NCBI GenBank assembly: GCA_037178975.1
Contig: JASJZH010000005.1
Coordinates: 3,534,001-3,598,000, forward strand
From: Oscheius tipulae
Taxonomy: Eukaryota > Nematoda > Chromadorea > Rhabditida > Rhabditidae
DNA length: 64,000 nt
Direction: 5' to 3'
Part shown: positions 1 through 12,912 of the stretch, piece after piece
How the letters are laid out: every line of letters starts with the position of its first letter
How positions within the stretch are numbered: the stretch's first letter is position 1
Made by a program: the position numbers and the translations under genes
The notes under the pieces: model-generated
Databases searched by the model: none
What the model saw: only the letters and a program-made list of their open reading frames with translations
What the model was told of the DNA's origin: nothing

Positions 1-3000
1 GAAGGACTCGCGGTGGTTGCAGGTACATTTCTTATTTATTTTTTTGATCCAACAGACCTGAAACAAAGAGGAATTCCCAGTGGAGGCTGTCTCTTTCCTA
101 ATAGGAACAGCTTGAGAGGCAATCAGTTTTGTTTTTTTTCCGCTCGTCTCCGACTACCGTAGGCGATGCTGACAAATTTCGAAGAGAAGAGGACCTGTAC
201 GAATTTCAGGAACCGGGGAGAAAGATGATTAATTGGATCGAACAATGGGGCCCCTTGGACGAAACATGTTTATCCGATGCTCAGCGTGCGTGTTTATAGC
301 ATTACGACCACTCTCTCACACGCTGTCTCGGTCTCGCGGGAAAAGTCTCGGCCTTTGACTCGGATGTTCCACCACAAGATGGCTCAATTGAAACCCAACA
401 CCTTAGGCAGCTTTGTTATGACTTGGGCCCGTCACTTTTCGAGGACGAGCCAGAGACTAAATGGGTTCCCAGGGGTCGTTTGACTCGAGAGACGGATAAC
501 GATGGCCACGGGAACAGAAGACCGATTGGACGATAGACGAAGACAATTTGAAGGGGGGAGAGAAGGACAGCTGCCACAGGTCATTTGTTCTAGTCTTGTC
601 AGGTTCGAGGGAAGGACATGGAACCGAAGGGCAAAGAATAGACAGGTTGAAATGGGTTCGGACTGGACAGAGACCGTAGGCGTACTGGCAGTCAAGCTAC
701 GTTTTGAACAGAACCAAGCCATGGATACGGTGAACTTTTCCTAGTTCTGCCCACAACCTTGAACAACCTTGAACAGGTTAACTCTTGTCTAGCGAACAGT
801 GTCCATTTCAACTTCAGAACTTTGATAGCTAACTTTGCTCTTGTTATGATGCTCAAAGCGGTCAGTTGATAGAGACAGACTGACAGAAGAGCCTGACACA
901 GGACGGCTCTGCAAACTACACGTGACAATTTGAGGCAGGTTGAGGATGGAAAGGACAGAGTTTGAGGTCGATATGTCGACAAGGACAGAGAGACATCAAA
1001 GAACTTGTAGACCGGATTCGCAAGAAGAGTTCAGTAAAGCTCATGTTTCAGGTAGAAGTCTGCCGCGAGTTCCAACGAGGCCAATGTACACGGAGTGACC
1101 AGGAGTGCAAGTTCGCCCATCCTCCTCCCCACGTCGATGTTCAACAAGGACGAGTGACGGCCTGTTACGATAGCATAAAGGTTCGTCCTCTTTTTGCATG
1201 GTCAAAAGACGCGACCGCCAATTTTGGCTCTGTGCTTGTGTCCACGGGCCCAATGCGTGCCGTCAACAATGCTTTCTGGTATGTGCACAGTGACACATCT
1301 CCAGACCTTCTTCTTCTCCTCTCTGGCTACATTTCAGTAGGGGAGCAGCATCGCTAGAACATGTATGAACACGGGGGAAGGGCGATCCGTTATTCTTTGC
1401 ATTGTTTAATCCCGTATTGATGGCTGTGTTGCCAGCTGGCCCCCCTCGGGCACACCAAATGCAAAATGAGAATCGCAGGGACCAAACTTTCTCTTTATCG
1501 CGACCTTTTCGATCAGTTTCACTGCTTGGCCGGTCACATTTCAAATGTGTCGCGCACCACGCCCAACCTAACCATTCTTTCACCCATTTTTGGACATGGG
1601 TAAACAAGGAACAATGAGAATTGGTGGGATAGAAAGCTTATAAGATCAGAGGATAGAACCCGGAAGAGGAGCTGTTCTCCCGAAGATGCCAATTGATTAT
1701 CTCAAGATACATGACTCTTTCCCGATGAAGTTCTAGTCTCCAGAAAGCAACAGGGTGACTCTTATACAGTCCATCCTCGTGGATAGTTCCGTGAAATCCG
1801 ATCCCTAAACAGTTGACTGAAAACTCTGTGAGCTGCGAAAGCCCGTAAGAGACTCAGTTCATGAACTCTTTGGATCTTTTGCAAGAAACTCTAGACACAC
1901 TCCCAATCTCCCGTCTCCTAAGAAGAAGAGTCTGTGATTGAGTTGTGCCTCCGCGGATGAGTGATATGCGGTAGATATGAGCATGGATATGCATGCTCTG
2001 ATGGGCCATCTGGCTGTCGACCCTTCCAGCCTCAAGGTCCCCGGGGAGTAGCTCCAGTCCAATTGGAGACAACACTCCTCTTCGGAGAGAGAGAGAGAGT
2101 CGATTGCTAGGCTTGAAGACGGAGGGACCTCCTAATAATTCCATCGTTTGTTTGGAGTCTTCTCAGCTGACCGCTTGATTGTCTTTACGCGTTGCTGTTC
2201 GCACGATCTCCAATTACATTGTAGGCATTTGGTAGGTGCTTGGAGAGACAGAGAACCGGTCTTTAAGAGTCATTTGGAAGGGATTTTGAGCCTTGTTTTC
2301 ACGCCACGACCCTTCTCTCATAACCGGACACACACACGTCGCAGGGATTAGTTCTGGGTCGTGAGGGTTACGTGAGCGCGTAGTAACACAGAGAGAGAGA
2401 AATATTTGGGCAAGAAGTTGGCCATCAATCTCACCAGGCTCCGTGAACTCTCTCGGGCACATTACACACATAACACATGGATGGGGGTGGCGGGGAACGG
2501 ATCTGATTGTCCTACGAAAAGGCGCTTTCAGGGACGGTGCACACGAGAGAATCCGAAGTGCAAGTACCTCCATCCGCCACAGCACATCAAGGACCAGCTT
2601 CTGATCAACGGAAGGAATAATCTGGCCCTAAAGAATCTAATCAGTGCCCAGCTGAATTCGGGTGCCGGACAGCCCATGGTCAATCCCCTACAGAGTCTCC
2701 AGCACATCCAATTGGTAAGATATTCGGATTCTTTCATTTCCCCGTTTAGCAACAACAACAAGCTGGTCTGGCAGCCGCGAACATCATCCCGACTATCCCT
2801 TATCCCTACTACCAGCAAATGATGTACTCTCCCATGCTACAGGCCGATCCCTATCAGGCTGCTGTCAATCAGGTAAGCTTCGAATCTTCCCAACACCGTA
2901 TTGTCCCCCCAAATGACTTGCTTCTTCTTCCCCCTCGAGAAACTCACTTTGCACGTTCGAGAGATGAGAATTCATTGCCGTGTAGTTCATATTTGGTTCT

Positions 3001-5393
3001 AACAAACTCGCAAAAATTAGTAGCTGCATAAAAAAAACAGAGCACCGCATTTCGTGATGTGAATTTGGGGGAAAGAAGCTGAGAGAAACCGGCTCTGCTG
3101 CTGATCTCGCTGCTATGATCCTTTGCTTTAGATCTCTCTTCTTCCTAACCAAGTGTGTCGTTCTTTTTCTTCTTTCCTTTGCTAATCTTCAGTTCAATCC
3201 GAGGTCTACCACTTTATTGGTTAAATGTACGTGATCGTGACGCTTATAGATAATTTACTTGGAGACATTTAGGGGTTCAGGTACCTTTTGAAAAACAAGC
3301 AGAACGTGGCTGTTTTGGACTTGAGCAAGTAAAAGGTCTACTGTAAGTAACCTTCTCTTAATTGTAAGATACTCGTTCTGAGTAACACTGAAAAAAAATT
3401 ATTTTACTTGTTTATAATTGCAATTAGTGCCTAAAAGTGCGTTCCGTGTAGTACAAAAGAGCTGTAAAAAGACACAACCGTACCATCTCGACGGTCAGAA
3501 GCCGTTTCACCCGTACTATCTCATTAGGCCTTTTTCGAACTTTATAGGCTTGTGAAGCCATAGCTATAATAGTTTTGCCAGTAGACAGTCTTTTCGGAAG
3601 AAGAGAGTCCGAAAAGGCGACTTTGTAGGATTGATCATTCTTACCGAATTCACAGTAGTTAGACTTAAACTCTGAGAGTTCAAAGGTTCCAAGAGCCCGG
3701 GAAACATGAAGTGTAACAGAGACTATCTTTCCCTTTCTGACTAACCCTGAGCCATCTCCACTAACAAAACTCTCCGAATCCATAGTCATCGTGATCAGCA
3801 GCAGAGAGTAGAGCGAGAGAATCTAGCCCCCCTAACCCCCGTGTCCTCTCTCATTGCATGGCTTGTGGCTGATGGCTGTATGTTCAGCAACTGCAGGTGG
3901 CCCTTCTCCAGCAGCAGGCTGCGGCTCTCCAGCAGCTCCAGCCCCAATTGCTAGCCGCCCAACAGCTTGCCGCCGTCTCCGGAGCCTCCGCAGCCCCAAG
4001 TACTGCTGCTCTTCTGGCCGCAGCAGCCAGTCGAAAACGGCCAGCCGGATCCGACCTCGACGAGGACCCATCATCGAATCTTTTAGCTGCTGCCGCCGCT
4101 GCTGCCGCGGTATATTTCCTTCTTTCTCGCTAAATCTTGGTGGTCAGTCTTTTCCCTCAAGAAAAGACTGACAGCCCGGATGTATCTTTGTTTTCCTACT
4201 GTTCAGTTTGAACCTAACGAGATGGAGTGTCGTGGCATGGGAAATGTTCTTATCTCTAGTGACAGCACACGCTCGGGAGACAATCCATCAACCTGGTTTG
4301 GAGAAAAAAAAAACTGGGATGGATTGTCTCTCAGGGCTCTAATTTGGTGGCCTGCTCGGCTAGACTCACCATCTCACACGCTATATGCTAGTCGTCGCCA
4401 AACCTCAAAGGAACTAATTGGGTACACTCTAACCGAGCAGGGTGCCGATTTTGCAGAGAAGGTTGGCTATAGATGTCAGGTTCTACAGGTTAAGAGATAC
4501 CGTTACTATATGATTGAAAACTGTTCAGAAAGCTTACTAAATGACGAACATACTCAAGACCATACTATTTGACTTGAGAGCTCAAAAGACCCACAGTATG
4601 AGCCCTGAGGCACGTTGTCACTATACAGATGATTAGTTCCCGATACAGCTTCTGTTTCTCATCAGTCGTAGGGAAAAAATTATTTGTAGTTAGACAGAGT
4701 ACTATTATAGGATGAGCCATAAACTATGAAGGTTCTCATTCAAACCATGCACAGAAATGGGAGACAGTGGGCATTCAGAGAAACAGAAACATATGAATCC
4801 AGGAGTTTACAGACAGTTTTCAGGATAGCTTCAGACAGAGAACTTGTTGAGACTCGTAGTGAAGTGTAGAGCCCTATAGCTGTCTCTTGTCCATGAGAAA
4901 ACTAAATCTGACAGAACTAGACTCTAATCCAGTCACTCTTCAGGGTGTCCCTTGCAAACGACCGGCCGTTGACAAAAACGGAGCGGTGGTCTACTCGGCA
5001 GCCGGACAGCCAGGCCAACAGGCCTTCAACCCGTACCTCCTTCAGGGTCTACAAGGTTACGTGCCGACAGTGTCTTGTGAGTACTTCATTCCGTCATGAT
5101 CTCCTCTTTCCCCGGAATTACTGTAAAAAGACCTAGATAAGACAAGAAACCGATCTCTCGTCCTAAGAGCTTTCACCTCATTCTTCCCCCGCTGTTTATG
5201 TAAAGAGAGAGCACAGAACACGCACGTTCGATTCAAATGATGGAGAGACACGAGAGTTTTGTGTGCTTAGATTAACGCTATTCGGCTCTATATACCCCAA
5301 TTTGGCAAAATGATAGAGAGAGCTTTTCTCACGCTTCGAACCTAATCCGGCCTCGTTTCAGTCAGCAATGGGCAGGTGCCACCCCGCTACTAG
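1..5393 (+). CDS. mbl-1: Muscleblind-like RNA-binding splicing regulator (5' partial)
   Basis: Tandem CCCH zinc-finger protein that regulates alternative splicing and RNA localisation in the nucleus and cytoplasm. Seven exons are visible: 2-22 (KDSRWLQ), 1052-1180 (finger 1, [12 protein letters not shown]...), 2532-2714 (finger 2, GRCTREN...), 2750-2872, 3888-4109, 4944-5076 and 5362-5393. All phases join in frame and give about 281 residues. The start lies left of the window; the first 22 bases are the end of an upstream exon, which fixes the frame. Only one CCCH pair is present, as in C. elegans mbl-1, whereas vertebrate MBNL has two. Exon 5 is rich in Gln and Ala and holds a [13 protein letters not shown] stretch that could be a nuclear-localisation signal. 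The last exon adds ten residues ending PPRY. Introns of 1.0 kb, 1.35 kb, 1.0 kb and 0.8 kb leave room for alternative exons. Family identity is certain from the fingers; exon use is inferred. Confidence 0.95.
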
Positions 5394-6100
5394 TCCCTAT
5401 TGCCTTTCTCTCTTTCCTCACACAGCCTGCTTCCTTCCACTCTCAACCCATCTCTCCACACCAGCCAATTCTGTGATGCCGTACGGTGACTCTCTCTCCT
5501 GCTTGAAAACCGGAAGCCTGTGCTACGACTTATACTCTCTCTCTCTCTCTAGTTCCGTCTGTCCCTGTAACGCTTTTTGATCTCTTGTGCCAATGTCGGT
5601 GCTCCTTTTCCCCCCCACTTTCCCCCCCTATATTTGACTTCTCCCAATTCCTACAGCGTACGGGTGTGTCGGGGCGAATGACCGAGTCTCTCTGGGGCCA
5701 AGCCCACGCTCCCCCCCTCACCAATGCTCTGGCTTCGCGTAGCTGCATGCCATCTTTTTCTCTTTTTCCACATTTCCACTCGTTTTTCTAACGAAAAATA
5801 GGAAATTCTCCCCTCGGGTACGCCAAGACCGTTAGAAAGAAAGAGTTAGCTACCCAAAGAAACAGGTACTGAGAGGAGCCCGGTCCCCTATCCAACCGAG
5901 CACCCCCCACTGTCGTCGTTGTTGTTCACACTCCGAGTATAATCTTGGCAAAAAAATGTTTCCCCACAACTGTAGTCATGTATTTCTAAAGAAGAATGTT
6001 GCCAAAAAATCGTGTATCCCAGTCACACACAGGATTCACTCTTTTCCCCCATTGTTCCCAGTAAATCCAAAAGCGAATAAAAGGTTTTATAAACTTTCTT
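5394..6100 (+). other. 3' untranslated region of mbl-1 with polyadenylation signal
   Basis: No credible coding exon follows the stop at 5391-5393. The stretch is C/T-rich with a short CT run near 5537-5550. An AATAAA hexamer lies at 6076-6081, about 20 bases before the likely cleavage point. Ownership by mbl-1 is inferred from position and strand. Confidence 0.5.
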
Positions 6101-6328
6101 ATGGTCTCTTTACCATCCTCAATCAAAAGTAAAGTTTCACGCTAACAGCTACAGTCGTCAAGGGTCCTGGATGGTTTCTGACACCTATGCCGTTCCGAAG
6201 CCGTCTATGAGTAAAGCAAAGAGTGAGGGCAGAGCTAAGAAGAATGGGAAAGTTGAACCTCAGTAGATTATGAGACCAAAAAGAACATAAAAAGAGACTA
6301 ACCGAAACAGTTTATTAAACAATTTTCC

Positions 6329-6792
6329 CTAGATGCGCAGATGCGAGAAGACCTTCGGCTCGGAGGGCACGTAGTCGACGATGAGAGAGCTCTCGGACTG
6401 CTTGCGACTGACTGGCTGCTCCTGCTGCAGCTTCATCTTGAGTCGAGTCATCTTCTCGTCGCACATCGGCTTCTTCAGATCGATCTCTTGCAAAATGACG
6501 ACGTGTTTCTTCGAGAGCGAGCGGTAGGGACGATAACTGACGATCCGACCGGGGATAGTACTCTGCTGGGACGGAGAGACGGTCACTTCTCCAGAGCTAC
6601 TTGAAGAGAGACACTTCTCCTCCTTCTTGACCTCTGGCTTCCGTCTCTCTTGCACTGTGCCTGAATTAGAAGAGTTGATAGGAATGGAAAGTGGGACATA
6701 CGAGGAAGCTCGTCGAGAACCTTGCGCGTGTAGTTCCGAGTCGCAATGGTCGCCTCCAGGATCTGGTCGTAGACGGCAGCACTCGTGTCCAT
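6329..6792 (-). CDS. Unrecognised 140-residue protein, copy L of an inverted duplicate
   Basis: Two exons joined by a 41-base GT-AG intron. Exon 1 starts at ATG 6792 (MDTSAAVYDQILEA...), exon 2 ends PSEPKVFSHLRI-stop. The central part is Ser-rich (SSSSSGEVTVSPSQQS) and is followed by a basic stretch (GRIVSYRPYRSLSKKHVV). No signal peptide or membrane segment is seen. I do not recognise the family. A near-identical copy lies on the opposite strand at 27072-27535; both are open through the full length and differ mostly by single substitutions, which suggests selection or a recent duplication. The open frame continues upstream of this ATG, so an additional 5' exon is possible. Confidence 0.55.
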
Positions 6793-7049
6793 CTCGAATC
6801 GAATGGCAGCTTCTGAGAACTTCTTCTTGGTGCCAAGCAATTAGGAAGTTTCTTATGGAAAACTTTTAGAAACTTTCACAAACTTTCTTTCAGCAATTAG
6901 AAGCTACAATTGTCCAGAGGTGGAACCTACTGTGTGCCCTCCGTTTGGTATACTACCGACAGGGGTACACATATGTTCTCGGAGAGCTGTAGCTACCGTA
7001 CTCTAATGGTAAATCTCTATCGGTCTGGTCTCTTTCAAGTAGCTCCGGG

Positions 7050-7345
7050 ATGTCGGGTACATAAACCTCCTGTCGAATCGTAGGAACTGTTGCACCGCTG
7101 TCTTCTAAATGGCCTCTGTGTAGTTTAGTCGGCTCTGTATGTCTTCAGCTATAAGACTACGCCAAAATCTCAAAGCAGTGAGAGCATATTTCTATGCTAT
7201 CCTTCTTCTCCTTTTTCTCATTCCTTTTATTATTTTCTTTTACGAAATTTTGTTTTTCTATAGACTTAGCTTACCTCTAGATTCATCGTCATCGATGTAT
7301 ATTGGAGCTACAGAGAACATGACTTCCATCAAAAGAAGAAACTTG
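7050..7345 (-). repeat. Dispersed repeat copy L1 with a conserved coding tail
   Basis: Shares a block with 7821-8260, 25127-25580 and 25726-26057. Read on the minus strand it carries a conserved open frame around TIRQEVYVPDI and, upstream of that, a VAPIYIDDDE stretch ending at a good splice donor (AGAG then GTAAG). L1 lacks the last part of the tail present in the other copies and runs straight into the duplicated segment of the 140-residue gene. It could be the end of a mobile-element gene or of a local gene family; no catalytic domain is visible. Confidence 0.6.
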
Positions 7346-7820
7346 TAGGTGGCGGCTGGTGGTTCTCAATCATTTCTGCCTGTTATAGAACCTTAGCTTT
7401 TGACCGATAAGAGAGCATAAACACATAGGGGGCAACTTTTGTCTTTTACGTCCTTCTGCCCAGGAATGGAGGGGGGTCTTATCGGGTCAGTCCGTCACAC
7501 CTTGAGAGAGATTCCAGAGCATCAGTTCAGAGGATGGGCACTGCCTACCGAAGGATACTTTTCCACCAAACGACCTATAGTGTTGTATCGTACCACAGTC
7601 TCAATCCTCTAGAAGATGAAAAAGACCATATACTACTGTCCTGACCAAACACTACACCTTTTCAAGACTTCGTAGAACTAGAAGATCACTGGTAAAACAG
7701 ATGTAAGTAGAGGAGAAAAAGATGTAAACGGCTAATATCAACGATGTTTATGGCCAAGGGACGACGTCTACGAGAGTATGCCAGTTGTACTTCCATCGCT
7801 TTCGGTCTGGGAACAAAGGC

Positions 7821-8260
7821 GTCGAAAATGAGCCATGATACTGGGAGATCACATCTGGACCAAGAAGTCGACATCTAGATCGGATGCTGATCTACATCCT
7901 AAAATGCTCTAGTTAATTGCCCCGTTACTGAACGAACCGGTGGAGGTACCATCTGGATTGAACTGTTTCCAGCAACTGGAAGTTGTTCCGAAGGGGTGTC
8001 GATGTCGGGTACACAAACCTCCTGTCGACCCTCCTGTCGTATCATAGGAACTGTTGCATCGTTATCTTCTAAATAGTCTCTGTGTAGTTTGGTCGGCTCT
8101 GTATGTTGCCCAGTGAGAACGTTTTCCTATGCTATTCTTCTTCTCCTTTTCCTCGTTCCTTTTATGTTTTTTAGGAAACTTTGTTTTTTCCCATAGACTA
8201 TGCCTACCTCTAGGCTCATCGTCATCATTGTGTATTGGAGCTACAGGGAGCATCAGGCCG
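7821..8260 (-). repeat. Dispersed repeat copy L2 with a conserved coding tail
   Basis: Second left-hand copy. On the minus strand it encodes a VAPIHNDDDEPRG stretch, an intron-like gap, then EVCVPDI...QMVPPPVRSVTGQLTRAF followed by a stop at about 7912. The same C-terminus and stop occur in both 25 kb arms, so this end is a shared, once-coding 3' exon. Bases 7821-7911 beyond the stop are also shared and carry an opposite-strand open frame ending LHPKML. Confidence 0.6.
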
Positions 8261-8601
8261 TTGTATCTGGAACTAGACCTATTAGTACGTATTGTTTTCT
8301 GTTCAAGAAAATATGCCCCCGTACAAATTGGCCAATAAGACCTTCACTGACCTGATAAAAAATAAAAAGCTCTGATTGTTGAGAATAAATACCCGTCTTG
8401 TCGAGAGGCAGTTCCCTAAAACAGTCTATCACAGCTCCGATAGGATGGCTTCAAACAATGCTTCAGCAGGAGGACAACGCTCGGGCGAGAAGTTGAATTG
8501 TATCAGAAATTTGTATCAGCTGAAACCATAGTTTAATAAAGACCCGTCTTATCGAAAGGCGGTCGAGAACAGTATTTCGCCACTGCTTAGAAATATCTGT
8601 C
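8261..8601. other. Intergenic stretch with a short repeated motif
   Basis: No coding exon seen. The motif AATAAA(T)ACCCGTCTTGTCGA, with near repeat AATAAAGACCCGTCTTATCGA, occurs at about 8384 and 8535. It may be a remnant of the neighbouring repeats. Confidence 0.3.
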
Positions 8602-9272
8602 TCACCTCCCTTCGAGTATACGATATGCTACAGAGAAAGCAGAATAGTCGTCGCTCTTCTCGTTTGGAGTTTGACCGTCCCGAACTTCTTCAGCTGTGTA
8701 GACGAGGTTCCTAAGCCTAAGTCCGTATTTACATTTTCTTGACCCCAGCTCATCCCATGCTCAAATTTCAATACATTGCCACTTCTAAATACAAACTCGA
8801 GCTGGGAATCGAGAGGGCTGGAGAGGGAGACTTACCGTACTCTAAAGTCCTATACGCGTGTTCTGATATAATGGCAGAGATTTTGGACAGTGGATAGGCT
8901 GTTCCGCGTCTCAGGAAATGGTAGTTCCTCAATAAATGCGGATGGGATAGCTGTAAATCTTTCAGTGATTAGATGGAAAGTACATCTTACGTCGAAGAGG
9001 TAGTGGTAGTGAGCAACATTGAAGTTAGGGTCAGAGATATCGAGAACAGTTCTGGTAACCCATCTGAATGTGTATAAGTAAGTTACAACCTATTTGAAAC
9101 CAACCCTTGTTCTTCAGTACTGTCTTGTCTATTATTCCCTTCAACAGAAATGACATCGAGCTCTATGACTTGCAATTCGCCTAGATAATCAGGCTGTACA
9201 CGTTTATGAATTGGAGGATCAGGAAACCATCCGTCTAAACATATGGTATTGGCCATGCAATATACTGGAACC
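8602..9272 (-). CDS. Unrecognised multi-exon gene or gene fragment
   Basis: At least four exons can be joined in frame on the minus strand. They read CMANTICLDGWFPD...ELDVISVEG, then GWVTRTVLDISDPNFN...YLFD, then LSHPHLLRNYHFLRRG...RTLEY, then AEEVRDGQTPNEKS...YRILEG. The introns are 37-40 bases, plus one of about 140, with GT-AG ends and matching phases, so this is more than a chance open frame. A stop follows the final visible codon at 8602-8604 unless the AG/GTGAGA there is used as a donor. The 5' end is unclear: there is no good ATG and an acceptor-like TTCCAG lies near 9262. I do not recognise the family, and it may be a fragment. Confidence 0.4.
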
Positions 9273-9499
9273 AACCGACAAGACAGGAGGACTGCGGACT
9301 CCGAGGAACAGCATTCTCTTCGCCTAAACCTTGTTTGGAGGAAAATCCATTAAAACAGTTCAGCTGGTGCGCTGATAAGCCCCACAGCCCCTAATCAATA
9401 TAACCCCTCCCATTATCAGAGCAAAGCTCAAGTTTTTTTGGGGGAAGTAGGTAGAACTCACCCTGAAAATGTATAGTATTATCAATTATCAAAGTGTAT

Positions 9500-10322
<823 letters not shown>

Positions 10323-11440
10323 AGTAAGAGGAAGCTGAACAGGGACACGAACGGACGACGAAAGGTTAAATAAGCAAACGGTCTGTGCCCTTAAAGATCT
10401 TCAGGCGATAAGTGCAGCATCTTTAGAGGAAACACTGGTCTATGATGAGAGTCTACGTGACTTTTATGACGTTGCAAGTCCATGTCTACGTGACTGTTCG
10501 CAAAATAGCCTTTCGTAAGTTTTAAGATTTAAGAACCACCAGGCCTCATCACCGTACTTTTTGCGAATTACTCAGGTAGCTAGTCATTCAACTGAACTAG
10601 TCTAAGAAGGAGGTACATAAACAAACTTAATACTCGATCAACCTTCCAGACTATCCCAAAAGTTCGGTGTTATTGTCTTCGGCTCATCGACAATCCTCAT
10701 CTCGTACTCGACCACAGCTGTTCCATAGAGAAACACCCCAGTCCAGTGTTCGAGACCAGCTTTTATCTCTACAGTCTAAAGCGCAATGGTTTCTGTGCAG
10801 ACTCTGTTTGTCCGAGACCACGAAACGAAAAAAATTATGTCGTCCAAAAATTTTGTTGTTCGGGAACAGTTATTGCTTATATGGTGGCAAGTCAACTTTA
10901 GGTGCGCTCTAGAACTTTGTTTTTTTCCCATTGAAGTAACAGGGAGTCTTTTGTTACTACGAAGCGGCGCAGCCGCCAATGCAAACTGAAGGCAAAAGGA
11001 CGGCTAATGGATGCCTACAATAGAACCTCAGAAATTCACAGAAAAAATGAACTTCTGCAAAATATAAGCACTTGGGTAACTTTCTTGTGATATTTTCGCT
11101 GCCATGGCCATTCTGTTGGTCGCATTCAGTTGATGCCAAACAGAAAATGCATGTCTATGTAGCTTGGATTTTCCATAATCCTGAAGACAATCTGAACTCT
11201 TCCTATATGTACCAACCTCACTACTGCTGCATCCCTCACAATCCTTGTGCAAATTGTAAGTCTTCCTATTCTCAAAGAATCGCAATGGATAGATTATTCG
11301 TTCTTGTCCAACCGGCACCTTTTCTACGATCTTGAACGCTTCATCTGAATCCAATATCTTGCTACGGAATACGACTAAAATACTCTGCACAGTAGTGAAG
11401 TTGGATGCGAAGCGCTTGTCTATAAATATCACTGGCATTG
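10323..11440. other. Intergenic stretch without a recognised gene
   Basis: Open frames on both strands in 10667-11459 overlap each other and show neither a family match nor a consistent splice structure. This may be 5' sequence of the transposon that follows. Confidence 0.3.
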
Positions 11441-12130
11441 AATAGGTCACCGAAACCAAGCATGGCGGAACGTAAAGAAGCCATCGTTCGTCAGATCTCT
11501 ATTTTGTGGTTGAGAAAAGGACAACAAGAGATTTACATGGTGTTTTCATTTGTCAGCGCTGGTAAAATTGTTCAACGAGCCAAAACTCGAGGATTTGTAG
11601 AGAATCAGAAGGTAGCCTTCGGGGAAATGAACAGGGAAGGAACCGTTCTGCTAATGTGTGAAATAGCCTTTTGAGATGAAACTGCTGGGTGCTTCTGATG
11701 TCAAGAGACGTCTTGGGGATATTCTGAATTCTGCATACATTCGGAATTGCGAAGTTGTTACCAATCGATGCTCCGAGCCCCAGAAGAAGGTGGAACCATA
11801 TCAGCATCAACAGATCAAAAAATGTCGATCAGTTGCGTTGAAAAAGGAACAGATTGCTGGCGGAGAGGATTGGAACAATTCGATTGGGGTCGCAGGGAGT
11901 GCAATGATCTCATGAAAATCCAAGCCAACTGTCTAACTATGGTTCCTGCAAAGATGAATGTGAAGTAAACATAGTCTATGTGGCTGATTCTGCTGTAATC
12001 GACCGTTCTTGTCGCCTCCGTCGACTTGACCATGGCCAACTCTGAAGGAAAGAAGACCCCTGCTTTGCCGCCCCTGTCGACTTGCCCGTCTTCAATCACT
12101 TGGATGCTGCTGGTCGTCCAAACCGAAAAG
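11441..12130 (+). mobile_element. Probable 5' part of the transposase unit
   Basis: Broken open frames precede the transposase exons on the same strand. They include MAERKEAIVRQISILWLRKG from 11462, a Cys-containing run (CWRRGLEQFDWGRRECNDL) at about 11850-11920, and a segment ending at a splice donor (AAAAG then TAAGTC) near 12130. Merlin/IS1016-type transposases have a Cys-containing N-terminal region here, but I could not align it convincingly. Multiple stops indicate decay or unrecognised introns. Confidence 0.35.
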
Positions 12131-12171
12131 TAAGTCTTAATTTTATAACAAGCATACCTTTAACTGTCCAG

Positions 12172-12912
12172 GTTGACCCCCAAGATATTGTCTATGTGGC
12201 ATTCTGTCTTGTCAAGGGTCTCGACCCTTCCCGACATCATGGGTCGAAAGCTGGAAAATGAATCTGTCGTTCACTGGTCCCAGAAAATCCGCGAGATCAT
12301 GCTTGTCGAACTGGAAACCTCACCCAAAATGGGAGGCGTTGGAGAAGTGGTAGAGGTGGACGAGTGCTTCATGAAAGGAAGGCGCAAGGCCAATCGAGGC
12401 AGGTTCCTGCAAGGAAATCTTCACGGACACCACGGACATAGGGTCAACAATTACCTTCGACGATCCCAGGGTTAGTATAGTCATTTATCTTCTGAATTCT
12501 GCTTTCAGGTCCATGGCTGTTCGGGATGATTTGCAGGAGTACCCGAGAAGTCCGCGCCTTCTGGGTCAAAGACAGAACCGCCGCCACTCTGATCCCCTTG
12601 ATCAAAGACAACGTTGCCCCTGGCACTATGATCTTCAGTGACGAGCGGCGCGCGTATCGCCAGGTCACCAACCACGGATACGGTCACCAGGCTGTGAACC
12701 ACAGCCGTAACTTCGTGGACCCGGTCACTGGCTGTTCCACCCAGATGATTAAGCGCCAATGGAAAGAGATCAAGAAGCCTCTTCTCCGTCTTGGACCAGG
12801 TGTTCGTGAACGGACCCTCCCTTCTCACCTGGCTCTTCATTGGTGGAAGTCACTGAATGTTTGCTCTGACCCTTTCTATCGTCTTCTGGAGTTGATTGCT
12901 AAGCATAACTAG
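12172..12912 (+). mobile_element. Merlin/ISXO2-type (IS1595-like DDE) transposase, probably inactive
   Basis: Two exons (12172 to about 12471, and about 12509-12912) separated by a 37-base GT-AG intron. The product shows the order expected of eukaryotic Merlin (IS1016/IS1595-like) transposases: a helical region, KMGGVGEVVEVDECFMKGR with the first catalytic Asp, FGMICRSTREVRAFWVKDR, APGTMIFSDERRAY with the second Asp, GYGHQAVNHSRNFVDP, then CSTQMIKRQWKEIKK. In the family the last block normally reads T-x-x-I-E, with Glu as the third acid; here Lys occupies that place. The open frame is otherwise intact across about 230 residues. I could not find terminal inverted repeats or target-site duplications. 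Confidence 0.8.

Noticed and set aside
3424-3789. 121-residue minus-strand open frame inside an mbl-1 intron
   Set aside because: Has an ATG but no recognisable motif, and it overlaps a copy of the dispersed GTACGGG-type motif. Could be real, but nothing supports it.
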